The translations under genes were made by a program, and so were the position numbers. This document shows positions 11,171-20,276 of a DNA stretch of 59,871 bases, piece by piece (position 1 is the stretch's first letter; every line of letters starts with the position of its first letter). The DNA comes from Tepidiphilus sp. J10. Lineage in GTDB: Bacteria > Pseudomonadota > Gammaproteobacteria > Burkholderiales > Thiobacillaceae. The notes beneath the pieces are model-generated. The model ran no database searches. It had not been told where the DNA came from and saw only the letters and a list, made by a program, of their open reading frames with translations. The stretch lies in contig CAMDGQ010000017.1 of assembly GCA_945897955.1 (NCBI GenBank), positions 1 through 59,871 on the forward strand, written 5' to 3'.

Positions 11171-12586
11171 TCAGAACGCCGCGCTGTTCAGCCACATGTG
11201 TGCATAGATGCTGGCGACATAGCCGGCGGCTATTGCCGGCGTCCATTTCAGATGCCCGAAGAAGGTATAGACGCCGCGCGCCTGCCCCATCAGTGCGACG
11301 CCGGCAGCGGAGCCGATCGACAACAGCGAGCCGCCAACGCCGGCGGTCAGCGTGACCAGCATCCACTGGCCGATAGACATGTCCGGCATCATGGTCAGCA
11401 CCGCGAACATCACCGGAATGTTGTCCACCACCGCCGACAGCAAGCCGATGCTGACATTGGCGTAGGTGGCGCCCCAGCCGACGTACAGGGTTTCCGACAC
11501 CATCGCCAGATAGCCGATGAAACCAAGTCCGCCGACGCACATCACGACGCCGTAGAAGAAGAACAGGGTGTCCCACTCGGCGCGTGCCACGCTGCGGAAA
11601 ATGTCGAACGCAACCGGGCTGCCCAGATCTTCGTTGTCCTGGCCGACGGGCGCGTGGTTCTCGCCGGTGCGTTTCAGGTAGTAGGCGAAGAATTTCAGAT
11701 AGGCCAGGCCGGTCAGCATGCCAATGACCGGCGGCAGATGCAGGAAGTTGTGAAAGCTGACCGCCGTGACGATGGTGAGCAGAAACAGGATGACCACCGT
11801 AAGCGCGCCACGTTTCATGCCGACCAGCACGCCGCCGCCCTCGGGTTGGCCGGAGGGCACGGCGAAGCTCATCAGGATGGCCGGCACCAGCCAGTTAATC
11901 AGCGACGGAATGAACAGCATGAAGAAGGTCCAGAAGTCGATCGCGCCATTGGTCGCCTGGATGTTCTTCTGCCAGACCATCAAGGTGGTGATGTCGCCGA
12001 ACGGGCTGAACGCGCCGCCGGCATTGGCGGCGACCACAATGCTGATGCACGACAGCAGCACGAAACGCTGGTTCGAGCCGCCCACGGCCATCACCACGGC
12101 GGCCATCAGCAGCGCGGTGGTCAGGTTGTCGGCGACCGGCGAAATGAAGAAAGCCAGCGTGCCGGTGACCCAGAACAGCACCTTCAGGCTGAACCCCTTG
12201 CGAATCAGCCAGGAGCGCAGCGCCTCGAACACATGGCGTTCGTCCATCGCGTTGATGTAGGTCATCGCCACCAGCAGGAACAGCATCAGCTCGGCGTATT
12301 CCAGCAGGGTATGGCGCACGGCGATCTCGGCGCTGTGCGGAATGCCGTTCTGGACATAGACCCAGCCGATCAGACCCCAGATCAGGCCCGCGGCCAGCAT
12401 CACCGGCTTGGATTTGCGCAGGTGGATGAACTCTTCCGCCATGACCAGCAGGTAGGCGCCGACAAACAGGACCAGGGCGGCGATGCCGACCCAGTGGCCG
12501 GTCAGATCAAGCCGTTGGCCCGCTTCGGTCGCTCCGGCAAGAGCTGGGATCATCAGAAGGGCGAAGGTGGACAGGTAACGAAGCAC
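11171..12586 (-). CDS. nhaD: NhaD-type Na+/H+ antiporter
   Basis: A 471-residue polytopic protein of the IT-superfamily NhaD group, which expels Na+ (and Li+) in exchange for protons. After a cleavable-looking N-terminal segment there are about 12 membrane spans. Family motifs include FFISPVADNLTTALLMAAV, NAGGAFSPFGDITTLMVWQ, the SAVVDNIPVMFAVL helix and GGSLLSIGSAAGVALMG. It starts 25 bases after the DsbA-like gene on the same strand, suggesting cotranscription. Downstream comes the leader of the CorC-like gene. Confidence 0.94.
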   Translation of the reverse strand: MLRYLSTFALLMIPALAGATEAGQRLDLTGHWVGIAALVLFVGAYLLVMAEEFIHLRKSKPVMLAAGLIWGLIGWVYVQNGIPHSAEIAVRHTLLEYAELMLFLLVAMTYINAMDERHVFEALRSWLIRKGFSLKVLFWVTGTLAFFISPVADNLTTALLMAAVVMAVGGSNQRFVLLSCISIVVAANAGGAFSPFGDITTLMVWQKNIQATNGAIDFWTFFMLFIPSLINWLVPAILMSFAVPSGQPEGGGVLVGMKRGALTVVILFLLTIVTAVSFHNFLHLPPVIGMLTGLAYLKFFAYYLKRTGENHAPVGQDNEDLGSPVAFDIFRSVARAEWDTLFFFYGVVMCVGGLGFIGYLAMVSETLYVGWGATYANVSIGLLSAVVDNIPVMFAVLTMMPDMSIGQWMLVTLTAGVGGSLLSIGSAAGVALMGQARGVYTFFGHLKWTPAIAAGYVASIYAHMWLNSAAF

Positions 12587-12611
12587 GAAATTTCCTCCAG
12601 TTGCTCAATGG

Positions 12612-13262
12612 TCAGGGGTACTGGCTTGCCAGTGCGGCATCCACCAGTTCCTTCAATGGCTCATAGCCAAAGCTGGGCAGCGGCTTGCCATTGACGAAGA
12701 ACTCGGGCGTCTTGCTGACGTTGAGCGTCTGCGCATCGGCCATGTCCTGCTTGATCTGGCCGGCGATGGCCGGTGAACTCATGTCTGCCCGGAGTTGATC
12801 CAGGTTGAGGCCGAGCCCTTCGATATGCCGCCAGACCCGCTCCGGTTGCGCGACGTGATTCGCCACCCAGTCGTCCTGCGCGGCGAGCAATGCCTCCAGT
12901 GTTTCCCAGTGTTTGCCCTGTTTGTCCGCCGCATAGAGCAGCGCCACGACCTGGTCGGAATTCTGGTGGAAGGGGGCGTAGCGCAAGGTCACATGCATCT
13001 TGTCCGGGTTCGTGTTCAACATGTCCTTGACGAAGGGATAGAAGTTTTTGCAGGTGCCGCAGGCCGGGTCGAGAAACTCGACGATGCGCACTTTGGCGGC
13101 GGTGGGACCGAGCGCCGGTGAATGTTCGCGCACCAGACCGGCGCGATTCTGTTCGGCCAGCAGCTCTGCCTGACCGGTCTTTTCGGTTTTGTAATAAAGG
13201 ACGCCGCCGACGAAAAACAGCAATAGGACGACACTGACGGTAATGAACAGGGTTTTCTTCAT
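12612..13262 (-). CDS. DsbA-family thioredoxin-like protein
   Basis: A 216-residue protein with an N-terminal membrane anchor or uncleaved signal (residues 4-24) and a thioredoxin fold of the DsbA/BdbD type. The redox motif is CGTC in FLDPACGTCKNFYPFV, and the cis-Pro loop is SKTPEFFVNG. It is likely periplasmic and makes or isomerises disulfides, reoxidised by the DsbB-like protein encoded just upstream. The two genes overlap by four bases (ATGA). The start at 13262 begins the membrane anchor; a longer reading would run into dsbB. Confidence 0.9.
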   Translation of the reverse strand: MKKTLFITVSVVLLLFFVGGVLYYKTEKTGQAELLAEQNRAGLVREHSPALGPTAAKVRIVEFLDPACGTCKNFYPFVKDMLNTNPDKMHVTLRYAPFHQNSDQVVALLYAADKQGKHWETLEALLAAQDDWVANHVAQPERVWRHIEGLGLNLDQLRADMSSPAIAGQIKQDMADAQTLNVSKTPEFFVNGKPLPSFGYEPLKELVDAALASQYP

Positions 13263-13702
13263 TTGGATGCCTTGAAATGAGTCAATAACAACAGTGCGAT
13301 GATGCCGGAAAAAGCCAGCACCGATAGCATCGGCAGGGTAACAAAGCCGAACCAGACGATCTGCTCGACCGAACACGGAACGCCCTTGCTGCACGGCGTA
13401 ACGGCTTCAGGAATGAATCCGCTGGATACGCCCCAGTGGAACAACGCCAGCAACCATCCGGCCAGCGCCAGCGGCAAGCCGAAACGCACGACGCGCGGGT
13501 CATACGGAAACAGCCCCGCCGCCAGGATCAGCACCAGGGGAAACATGCAGATGCGCTGATACCAGCACAGCACACAGGGCGTGTAACCCATGACCTCGCC
13601 AAGAAACAGCGCCGCCAGCGTCGAAATGCTGGCCAGCAGCCAGGCGATGAAAACCAGCGTCCAGCCGGAGACTGGAGAGGGGAGGGATGGGTTCAAAGGC
13701 AT
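13259..13702 (-). CDS. dsbB: DsbB/BdbC-type disulfide oxidoreductase
   Basis: A 147-residue inner-membrane protein with four predicted helices. It carries the two cysteine pairs of the family: CVLC (in GYTPCVLCWYQRICMFPL) and a second pair in TPCSKGVPCSVEQ. DsbB-type enzymes oxidise DsbA partners and pass electrons to quinone. The first motif with a Trp-Tyr-Gln-Arg tail is the BdbC-like variety. It is coupled to the DsbA-like gene by a four-base overlap. Confidence 0.92.
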   Translation of the reverse strand: MPLNPSLPSPVSGWTLVFIAWLLASISTLAALFLGEVMGYTPCVLCWYQRICMFPLVLILAAGLFPYDPRVVRFGLPLALAGWLLALFHWGVSSGFIPEAVTPCSKGVPCSVEQIVWFGFVTLPMLSVLAFSGIIALLLLTHFKASK

Positions 13703-13723
13703 GAGAATTCGTTCGTAATCAAT

Positions 13724-14140
13724 TCAACGGGGGACAGACTCGCGCCCGGTAATTTCCCGCACGGGAACGCGCCACAGAAAGAACAGCAGCACCAGACCCA
13801 GCACCGCCAGCATCGAACGGTGCCAGTTCGACGACATCAACAATATCGAGCTGCCGAAAGATAGCAGCATGAGGACGTAGGCGTAGCGTTTTGCACGACG
13901 CGGCATGGCGCGGTGGGTTTGCCACTCGTGGATGATCGGTCCGGCGATGCGGTGCGCCAGCATGGCGTCATGCAGACGTACCGAGCCGCGCGCGAAACAG
14001 GCCGCCGCGAGGAGGACGAACGGCGTCGTCGGCAGCACCGGCACAACGATGCCGATCAGCCCGAGCGCCAGGGCGACAAAGCCGGCGACGATGAAGGCCA
14101 GGCGGACCAGGCGTGAATCGTGCGGGCGAGGGCGGCTCAT
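13724..14140 (-). CDS. DUF454 (YbaN-like) inner-membrane protein
   Basis: A 138-residue protein with three or four hydrophobic helices. It shows the DUF454 signature VALALGLIGIVVPVLPTTPF followed by LLAAACFARGSVRLHDAMLA. The E. coli relative YbaN has no firmly established function. Its start overlaps the stop of the upstream sodium-channel gene by four bases, so both are probably made from one message. Confidence 0.88.
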   Translation of the reverse strand: MSRPRPHDSRLVRLAFIVAGFVALALGLIGIVVPVLPTTPFVLLAAACFARGSVRLHDAMLAHRIAGPIIHEWQTHRAMPRRAKRYAYVLMLLSFGSSILLMSSNWHRSMLAVLGLVLLFFLWRVPVREITGRESVPR

Positions 14141-14988
14141 TGCCGGTGTCTGGTCAGCAGGGTTTTCAGGTCGGCAATTTCAGTGCGCAACGCTCGAATT
14201 TCGCTGTGCAGGTCGGCTTCGATATGCTCGCGCGCCTGATCCACCACGCTGGCGGTATCGCGGTGCTCTTCTTCGCTGAAAGTCTGCATCGCGTTGACGA
14301 TGATCGCGATGAACAGATTCAGCATCGTGAACGTGGCGATCAGGATGAACACGATGAAGAAGCCCCAGGCATAGGGGAACTGTTCCATCACCGGCCGCGA
14401 GATGCCCATCGACCAGCTTTCCAGCGTCATGATCTGGAACAGCGTGTAGAACGAGCGGCCGAGATTGCCGAACCAGTCCGGAAACGCCGTGGCGAACAAA
14501 TTGGTGGCGATTACCGCGAACACGTAATAGATCAGCAGCAATACCGCGCCGATCGAAGCCAGACCGGGAATCGCGCCGAGCAGCGCGCCGACCACCCGGC
14601 GCATCGACGGCACGATGGTCAGGATGCGCAGCACCCGCAATACCCGCAACGCGCGCAACACCGAGAACTGGCCGGTGGCCGGCACCAGCGCGATGCCGAC
14701 GACGAGAAAATCGAACACGCTCCAGGCATCGCGGAAGAAATTCAGCCGGTGCACGAACAGCCGCAGTGCGATTTCGATGACGAACACCGCGAGGATGGAT
14801 TTGTCGAGCAGATGAATGAAATCCCCGAATCGGTCCATGACATCGGGCGAAGTTTCCAGGCCGAGAGTGACGGCATTGATCAGAATCAGCGCCAGGATGC
14901 TGCGTTGCACCAGTGAGCGTTCGAGGAAACGGGCCAGCTTGAGGCGGATTGGGGTAATCGTTTGTTCGGGGCGAGTCTGGGTGTTCAT
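14137..14988 (-). CDS. NaChBac-type voltage-gated sodium channel
   Basis: A 283-residue six-helix ion channel of the bacterial voltage-gated sodium channel (BacNaV) family. Arginines at 112, 115, 118 and 121 (LRALRVLRVLR) form an S4-like voltage sensor. The pore loop reads TLESWS at residues 188-193, nearly the TLESWA selectivity filter of NaChBac, and argues for Na+ rather than K+ selectivity (K+ channels carry TVGYG). S6 contains a conserved Asn (LNLFIAIIVNAM), and a charged helix at about 250-280 looks like the C-terminal coiled coil that tetramerises these channels. Family length is typical. It heads a minus-strand run that continues through dsbB, nhaD and mrp. Confidence 0.92.
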   Translation of the reverse strand: MNTQTRPEQTITPIRLKLARFLERSLVQRSILALILINAVTLGLETSPDVMDRFGDFIHLLDKSILAVFVIEIALRLFVHRLNFFRDAWSVFDFLVVGIALVPATGQFSVLRALRVLRVLRILTIVPSMRRVVGALLGAIPGLASIGAVLLLIYYVFAVIATNLFATAFPDWFGNLGRSFYTLFQIMTLESWSMGISRPVMEQFPYAWGFFIVFILIATFTMLNLFIAIIVNAMQTFSEEEHRDTASVVDQAREHIEADLHSEIRALRTEIADLKTLLTRHRQ

Positions 14989-15172
14989 GCTTGTTACGAA
15001 ACCATCGAAAGAAAAAAGCCAAATATAGGGTGGTGCGCTTTTCTCGCCACGGCGCTTCCCGGCGTGTCAAAGCATAGAAGGAACCAGGGCAAGTCATGCA
15101 AGTCGCAACATTGAGTAGGCGATGAGCAAGTTCGTTCACGGCCATTCTTGGTCAGTCCCGACTGGATAACAC

Positions 15173-15624
15173 ATGTCTTTCCATAGCGAATCGTATCTGC
15201 AAGCGCTGGCATCAATAAGATACCGTGAGAGCGGGCTTTCCACCCGGGAAGCTGCCGACAGGCCGCATGCGCATGGCTCGAATCTTCTGCTGCCCCAGGC
15301 GGATCGGGCGTTGGAAGCGGTGCGTGCGATGCTGGCCAGCCATGCCATGGTGCTGCCGCCGCCTCGATCGGTGATCGTATCTGCATGGCCTATACCGACA
15401 CCGCCGATACGCTGGCGCTGGCATTTGAACCTGCCGAGGCCGGCATCATCCTGATTGGCCTGAAAATCCTGTTCACCTACACTCTGTCGCTGCAATACAT
15501 GTTCCATACCACGCCGCTGGATCCGGCTTCCTGGTTGCTGATCCAGGCTCTGACCATGTTCAAGTTCTTCGCTGTTGAAGCGGAGAAGTGGCTGTTGCTG
15601 CGTCCTGGCATTCACCGAATGTAA
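15173..15624 (+). pseudogene. Remnant of a P-type cation-transporting ATPase gene
   Basis: Two fragments in different frames match opposite ends of a P2-type cation ATPase. Bases 15173 to about 15360 encode an N-terminal cation-ATPase segment (YLQALASIRYRESGLSTREA, then a degraded HGxNLLP motif). Bases 15385-15624 encode AFEPAEAG, normally found after the catalytic core, joined to the last membrane helices (LFTYTLSLQYMFHTTPLD, then VEAEKWLLLR). The phosphorylation domain (DKTGT), nucleotide-binding domain and most helices are gone, and a frameshift separates the pieces. A functional product is not credible. Full-length relatives are about 900 residues. Confidence 0.78.
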
Positions 15625-15631
15625 CTACCCC

Positions 15632-16189
15632 ATGCACCCTCGCCTGCGTCGACTCATCCCTACCCGTGAACGTGTCCATGAAAACCGCTGGTTGCGCTGG
15701 CTGGGACCACATCTGCTGCATCCGCGCCTGTGGCATTTCAGTCGGCGCGGGGTGGCGGTCGGCGTGGCTCTCGGGGTGTTCTTCGGTTTGCTGATCCCGA
15801 TCGCGCAGATTCCCTTTGCCGCTGGCGCGGCGGTGCTGATGCGCGCCAATGTTCCGGCCGCCATCGGCAGCACGCTGGTGACCAACCCGGTGACCTTCGC
15901 GCCGATCTATGTGCTGGCGCACAAGGTCGGCGCGATGTTGCTGGGCGAGATTGACGCTGAAACACCGGATTACTCTGCGCCTCCGACGCCCGCGATCGAG
16001 TCCGAGGCGAGCTGGTGGCGCCAGGCCTGGGCCGGCATACTGGCGCTCGGCCGGCCGTTGTTGCTCGGTTTGAGTCTGTTCGCAGTGGTCGCCGGCAGCC
16101 TGACCTATGCGCTGATCATGCTGGGCTGGCGAATCAGAACCACTTTGGCGTGGAAACGCCGAAAACGGAAGCTCCCGAATGTCGCCTGA
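15632..16189 (+). CDS. DUF2062 membrane protein
   Basis: A 185-residue protein with the DUF2062 core: HPRLWHFSRRGVAVGVALGV, GLLIPIAQIPFAAGAAVL, then ANVPAAIGSTLVTNPVTF. Three or four membrane helices and a basic C-terminus are predicted. No biochemical function is established for the family. It starts eight bases after the ATPase remnant and overlaps the start of the K+/H+ antiporter gene by 11 bases, suggesting coupled expression. Confidence 0.88.
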   Translation: MHPRLRRLIPTRERVHENRWLRWLGPHLLHPRLWHFSRRGVAVGVALGVFFGLLIPIAQIPFAAGAAVLMRANVPAAIGSTLVTNPVTFAPIYVLAHKVGAMLLGEIDAETPDYSAPPTPAIESEASWWRQAWAGILALGRPLLLGLSLFAVVAGSLTYALIMLGWRIRTTLAWKRRKRKLPNVA

Positions 16190-17852
16190 GGTTGCCGCGC
16201 ATGCTGCACCCTTTGCCGAGATGGCGTTGCTGCTCGGCATCACCGCCGTCGCCGGCCTGATTGCTCTGCGCTTGCGCCAACCGGTGCTGATCGCCTACAT
16301 CGCGGTCGGCATCCTGGTCGGGCCGGCGGTGTTCGGCCTGGTCCGGTCGCATGACCAGATCGACCTGCTGGCGCAGATCGGCGTGGCGGTGTTGCTGTTT
16401 CTGGTCGGCCTCAAACTCGATCTGCACCATGTCCGCCATATCGGCCCGGTGGCATTGGCGACCGGCCTCGGACAACTCGGCTTCACCATCGTAGTCGGCT
16501 TCCTGATCATCCTGGCGCTGGGCAGAGAGGTCATGGAGGCGTTGTACGTCGCGGTGGCGCTGACCTTTTCCAGCACCATCATCATCGTCAAGCTGTTGTC
16601 CGACAAACGCGAGCTGGATTCTCTGCACGGTCGCATCGCCGTCGGTTTCCTGATCGTGCAGGACATCGCCGTGGTGCTGGCGATGATGGCGATGAGTGCG
16701 ATGCGCGGGGCGGCGGATGCCACGGCCTGGGAAGTCGCGGTGTCGCTGCTGACCCGCGTGTCGCTTGCCGCCATTCTGATGTTCCTGGTGATGCGCTATT
16801 TCCTGCCCGGCGTGGTGCGCGCCATGGCGCGCTCGCAGGAATTGATGCTGATCTTCGCCATCGCCTGGGGCACCGGCCTTGCGGCGCTTGGCGAATGGGC
16901 CGGGTTCTCGAAGGAGGCCGGCGCATTCATGGCGGGGTTTTCGCTGGCTTCGACGCCTTACCGCGAAGCGATTGGCGCCCGCCTGACCGGCATCCGCGAT
17001 TTCCTGTTGCTGTTCTTCTTCATCGACCTGGGCGCCAGGCTGGACTTCTCGACGCTGGGCGATGAAATCCTGCCGGCGGCGATCCTGTCGGTGTTTGTGC
17101 TGATCGGCAACCCGCTGATCGTGATGGCGATCATGGGTTTCATGGGTTATCGCAAACGCACCGGCTTTCTGGCCGGTCTGACGGTGGCGCAGATCAGCGA
17201 GTTTTCCATCGTCTTCGTGGCGATGGGCATTTCACTCGGCCATGTCGGCGTGCAGGCGCTCGGGCTGACTACATTGGTCGGCGTCACCACGATTGCGCTG
17301 TCGACTTACATGATCCTGTTTTCGCAGCCCCTCTACGAACGTCTGGCGCCCTGGCTGGGCGTGTTCGAACGCCGCATGCCGCATCGTGAACTGGCGGTCG
17401 AGCAGCAGGGGCAGGCGACCGGGACGCCGGATATCGTGATTTTCGGGCTCGGTCGCTATGGCGAACGCATGGCCCGGCAGTTGCAGGAAGCAGGCTTGTC
17501 GGTGCTGGGGGTCGAATTTGACCCGGAACTGGTGCGCTGCCTGCGCGGCAAGGGCATGAATGTCAGATTTGGTGATGGCCAGGATGCCGACTTCCTTGAA
17601 AGCCTGCCTCTCACCGGCGTCTCCTGGGCGGTCAGCACGCTGCCTGATCTGGCCTCCAACCGCGCCTTGCTGCATGCGCTGACGGTACGCGGTTTTGCAG
17701 GCGAGGTCGCCTTTGTCGCGCGCGACGATGTTCAGGGCGCGCTGCTCAAGCGGGCCGGTGCGCCCACTGTGTTGTACCCGTTCCGCGATGCGGTGGATTT
17801 CACTGTCGAGAATCTGGTCGCGTTGATCAAACCCGAGAAGGAGGCATCATGA
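16179..17852 (+). CDS. KefB-type K+/H+ antiporter (CPA2) with TrkA-N domain
   Basis: A 557-residue protein. Residues 1 to about 395 form the CPA2 antiporter domain with about 12 helices (QPVLIAYIAVGILVGP near the N-terminus, FLVGLKLDL, KEAGAFMAGFSLAS). The C-terminal 140 residues form a TrkA-N/RCK domain starting IVIFGLGRYGERMA, with the Rossmann glycines and an acidic ligand (GVEFDPE). Such proteins exchange K+ or Na+ for protons under nucleotide or redox control. The C-terminal domain ends without a TrkA-C domain. The stop overlaps the USP gene start (ATGA). Confidence 0.92.
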   Translation: MSPEVAAHAAPFAEMALLLGITAVAGLIALRLRQPVLIAYIAVGILVGPAVFGLVRSHDQIDLLAQIGVAVLLFLVGLKLDLHHVRHIGPVALATGLGQLGFTIVVGFLIILALGREVMEALYVAVALTFSSTIIIVKLLSDKRELDSLHGRIAVGFLIVQDIAVVLAMMAMSAMRGAADATAWEVAVSLLTRVSLAAILMFLVMRYFLPGVVRAMARSQELMLIFAIAWGTGLAALGEWAGFSKEAGAFMAGFSLASTPYREAIGARLTGIRDFLLLFFFIDLGARLDFSTLGDEILPAAILSVFVLIGNPLIVMAIMGFMGYRKRTGFLAGLTVAQISEFSIVFVAMGISLGHVGVQALGLTTLVGVTTIALSTYMILFSQPLYERLAPWLGVFERRMPHRELAVEQQGQATGTPDIVIFGLGRYGERMARQLQEAGLSVLGVEFDPELVRCLRGKGMNVRFGDGQDADFLESLPLTGVSWAVSTLPDLASNRALLHALTVRGFAGEVAFVARDDVQGALLKRAGAPTVLYPFRDAVDFTVENLVALIKPEKEAS

Positions 17853-18757
17853 AGCTGCGCAGCATCCTCGCCGCCACCGATCTTTCCGCGCCGGCGCAGC
17901 ATGCGGTGGCACGTGCGTTTCGCATCGCTGCGGACAGCGGGGCGAAGCTGGATTTGATGCATGTGATCAATCAGGGCGCTCTCGATGCGCTGCGGCAATT
18001 GCTAGGTTTTCAGGCGGCTGAGGTGGAAACACGGCTGCTCAATGCGGCGCGCGAAACGCTGTCCTGCCAGGCGGCTGAGCTCGGTCCGAAGTATGGCGTT
18101 TCGGCGGGGACGCATCTGGTGTCCGGCCGGGTATTGAATGCCATCCTCGATCAGGCCGACGCGCGCGATGCCGATATGCTGGTGGTGGGTGCGCGCGGTG
18201 AGGATTTTCTCGGCCGCCTGGTGCTTGGCACCACCGCCGAACGCCTGCTGCGGCGAACCCTGCGTCCGCTGCTGGTCAACAAGCTGGCAGTGCATGAGTC
18301 GTATCGACGGGTCTTGTTGCCGCTCGACTTCTCGCCCTGGTCGCATACCGCGTTGAAGCTGGCGCGTGCGGTAGCCCCGGCAGCCGAAATCGTGCTGATG
18401 CATGCCTTTGAAGCTCCGTTCGAAGCCAAACTCGAATTTGCCGGCGTGGAGGAATCGACATTGACGATGTATCGCATCGCCGCACGCCAGCAGGCGCACG
18501 AACAATTGCAGGAATACGCCTCTGCTGCCGGCTTGGAGAGCGGGAGCGCCAGTTTCCGCGTTCTGCATGGCGACGCTTCGAACAGCATTCTGACCCTGGA
18601 ACAGGAACTCGACTGCGATCTGATCATCATGGGCAAACATGGCCAGGGCATGCTGGAAGAACTGCTGCTTGGCAGCGTCACCAAACACATCCTGGCCGAA
18701 TCAAGCTGCGACGTGCTGGTGGCAAGTCACCCGCCAACGGAGCTTCAAAGCGGGTGA
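17849..18757 (+). CDS. Tandem universal stress protein
   Basis: A 302-residue cytosolic protein of two USP domains. Both keep the ATP-binding pattern G-2X-G-9X-G(S/T): VGARGEDFLGRLVLGTT in the first half and MGKHGQGMLEELLLGSV in the second. It is coupled to the K+/H+ antiporter gene by a four-base overlap. USP proteins often sit beside ion transporters and may sense ATP to modulate them; here that is inference from position. Confidence 0.92.
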   Translation: MKLRSILAATDLSAPAQHAVARAFRIAADSGAKLDLMHVINQGALDALRQLLGFQAAEVETRLLNAARETLSCQAAELGPKYGVSAGTHLVSGRVLNAILDQADARDADMLVVGARGEDFLGRLVLGTTAERLLRRTLRPLLVNKLAVHESYRRVLLPLDFSPWSHTALKLARAVAPAAEIVLMHAFEAPFEAKLEFAGVEESTLTMYRIAARQQAHEQLQEYASAAGLESGSASFRVLHGDASNSILTLEQELDCDLIIMGKHGQGMLEELLLGSVTKHILAESSCDVLVASHPPTELQSG

Positions 18758-18954
18758 TCAGCGTCCTGCGAATCCTTGCTGCTGCGGCCCTTGATTCCAA
18801 AGGGGCTGGCATCGCAACGCTCAAGGGAGTGCTGTAGCTGGTTGTGAGCGATTTGCTAAGGTCGGCCGGCATTGAGTTGGGGAATGTGATTCCACGGCAA
18901 ATTCCGGGTCCGATCGAAGACCCTCCTGTTTGGGGTGGTGTTCTTCAAACACAT

Positions 18955-18980
18955 AAAAAAACCGCCAGAAGGCGGTTTCT
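18955..18980 (-). terminator. Intrinsic terminator after the outer-membrane protein gene
   Basis: AAACCGCC (18959-18966) and GGCGGTTT (18971-18978) form a perfect 8-bp stem with a four-base AGAA loop. On the minus strand it is followed by a run of T's (A's at 18955-18960). It lies 20 bp beyond the stop of the minus-strand barrel gene. The remainder of 18758-18999 shows nothing else. Confidence 0.85.
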
Positions 18981-18999
18981 TTACGAGCTTGGGATTCGC

Positions 19000-19551
19000 T
19001 CAGAAGTTGTACCCGATCTTGGCCGCGATCAGGATGTTGTCAGCGCCTTTCTGGCCGGGGGCGATGGTGCGGTTGTCGGTGCCTTGCCAGCGCGTGGAGA
19101 GTCCCAGCGTGACCGCGCCCATGCGGTAGTCGAGGTCGGCGCCAAGCTGGCCGGCCCACATGCCTTTCGAACGGCCGGCGCTTTTCGCATCGACGTAGCC
19201 CAGACCGGGACCGAAGCCGACGCTCAGGTTCTTGTCGATGTCGAACATCCAGCGCGGATTGACTTCAAAGCTGCTCAGTTCGAGGCCGCCATTGGAAAAC
19301 TCGCCATAGGAAATCTTGGTGCGGATGCGGCCGGTGGAGGGTTGCATGACGATGCAGTTGAAGGCCACTTCGGCGCCGGCGAAGGTGTCGCTGCCGACGC
19401 GTTCCGGGTTCATCGCGCCGACCAGCGCGGAAACCGTGAAATCGGGCTTGAAGTCGGCGTCGAGGACGGGCATCAGCTTCATCTCGCCAGCCAGGGATGG
19501 GGTGGCGGCAAAGGCAAGGCACAGACCAAGCAATTTGATTTGGGTACGCAT
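19000..19551 (-). CDS. Small outer-membrane beta-barrel protein
   Basis: A 183-residue protein with a Sec signal cleaved near LAFAATPSLA and a product ending in Phe (AAKIGYNF), the C-terminal signature recognised by the BAM machinery. Alternating hydrophobic strands (LSVGFGPGLGYVD, AGQLGADLDYRMGAVTLGL) suggest an eight-strand barrel. It may belong to the YfaZ-like group, but I cannot assign a function. It is monocistronic with its own terminator; the 240-bp region upstream, shared with a divergent gene, presumably holds both promoters. Confidence 0.75.
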   Translation of the reverse strand: MRTQIKLLGLCLAFAATPSLAGEMKLMPVLDADFKPDFTVSALVGAMNPERVGSDTFAGAEVAFNCIVMQPSTGRIRTKISYGEFSNGGLELSSFEVNPRWMFDIDKNLSVGFGPGLGYVDAKSAGRSKGMWAGQLGADLDYRMGAVTLGLSTRWQGTDNRTIAPGQKGADNILIAAKIGYNF

Positions 19552-19791
19552 GAATAAACTCCGGTGGGGTTGAAAGTGGGGCCACGATACTCGGCGTCAG
19601 CTTGCGCTTAAGTAACTTTGGTCACGCAAGCCATGTTTTCTCGCGTTTTGTGCTTGTTCGAGCGGTAAGTGCTGCGGGGTGGTGGATGCATGTGAGCGAC
19701 GGGCCGGATAAATCAGGACAAGAATGTATTGATTGCTTGTATGAATGTCTGCGGGTGCTTATATTTTTGCGACTTTTCCGGGCGTGCCGCT

Positions 19792-20256
19792 ATGTACCGA
19801 TTGCTTCCTGTACTCATCCTTTCGCTCGCCGGCATCGGATTTTTCGTCGCGCCAGTCTGGGCGGACATCAATTCCGGTTTGTCGGCGTATGCCAGCGGCG
19901 ACTTCGATACCGCTGCGCGAGAATTCGCCTTGCTGGCCGGGAAGGGTGACAAGGAAGGGCAATATCACCTCGGGTTGCTGTACGAGGAAGGCCAGGGGGT
20001 GCCGAAGAGCTATAGCGAGGCGGTCAACTACTACACCAAAGCAGCCAACCAGGGCTATGTCGATGCTTATTTCGCTCTGGGCGAGATCTTTTTGCGCCAG
20101 CCGGGCGGCAAGCGAGACCGCGTAACGGCGGATTACTGGCTGGGCATGGCGGCCAGGCATGGCCACCCGCGCGGGCCGGATGAATACAAGCGCAACCGCA
20201 ACGCAATGACGCCGGAACAACTCGGTATCGTCGATAAAAAAACGATCGCACACTGA
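19792..20256 (+). CDS. Exported Sel1-repeat protein
   Basis: A 154-residue protein with a signal peptide (MYRLLPVLILSLAGIGFF, cleavage near VWA) and two Sel1/TPR-like helical repeats. The clearest is AQYHLGLLYEEGQGV-like (EGQYHLGLLYEEGQGVPKSY), followed by AVNYYTKAANQGYVDAYFAL. Sel1 proteins act as periplasmic interaction scaffolds; the partner is not evident. The ATG at 19792 begins the signal; an upstream in-frame start would add a Cys-rich leader. It is followed 20 bp later by the YchJ gene. Confidence 0.82.
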   Translation: MYRLLPVLILSLAGIGFFVAPVWADINSGLSAYASGDFDTAAREFALLAGKGDKEGQYHLGLLYEEGQGVPKSYSEAVNYYTKAANQGYVDAYFALGEIFLRQPGGKRDRVTADYWLGMAARHGHPRGPDEYKRNRNAMTPEQLGIVDKKTIAH

Positions 20257-20276
20257 CTGCGGCGGAATGCTCGCCA

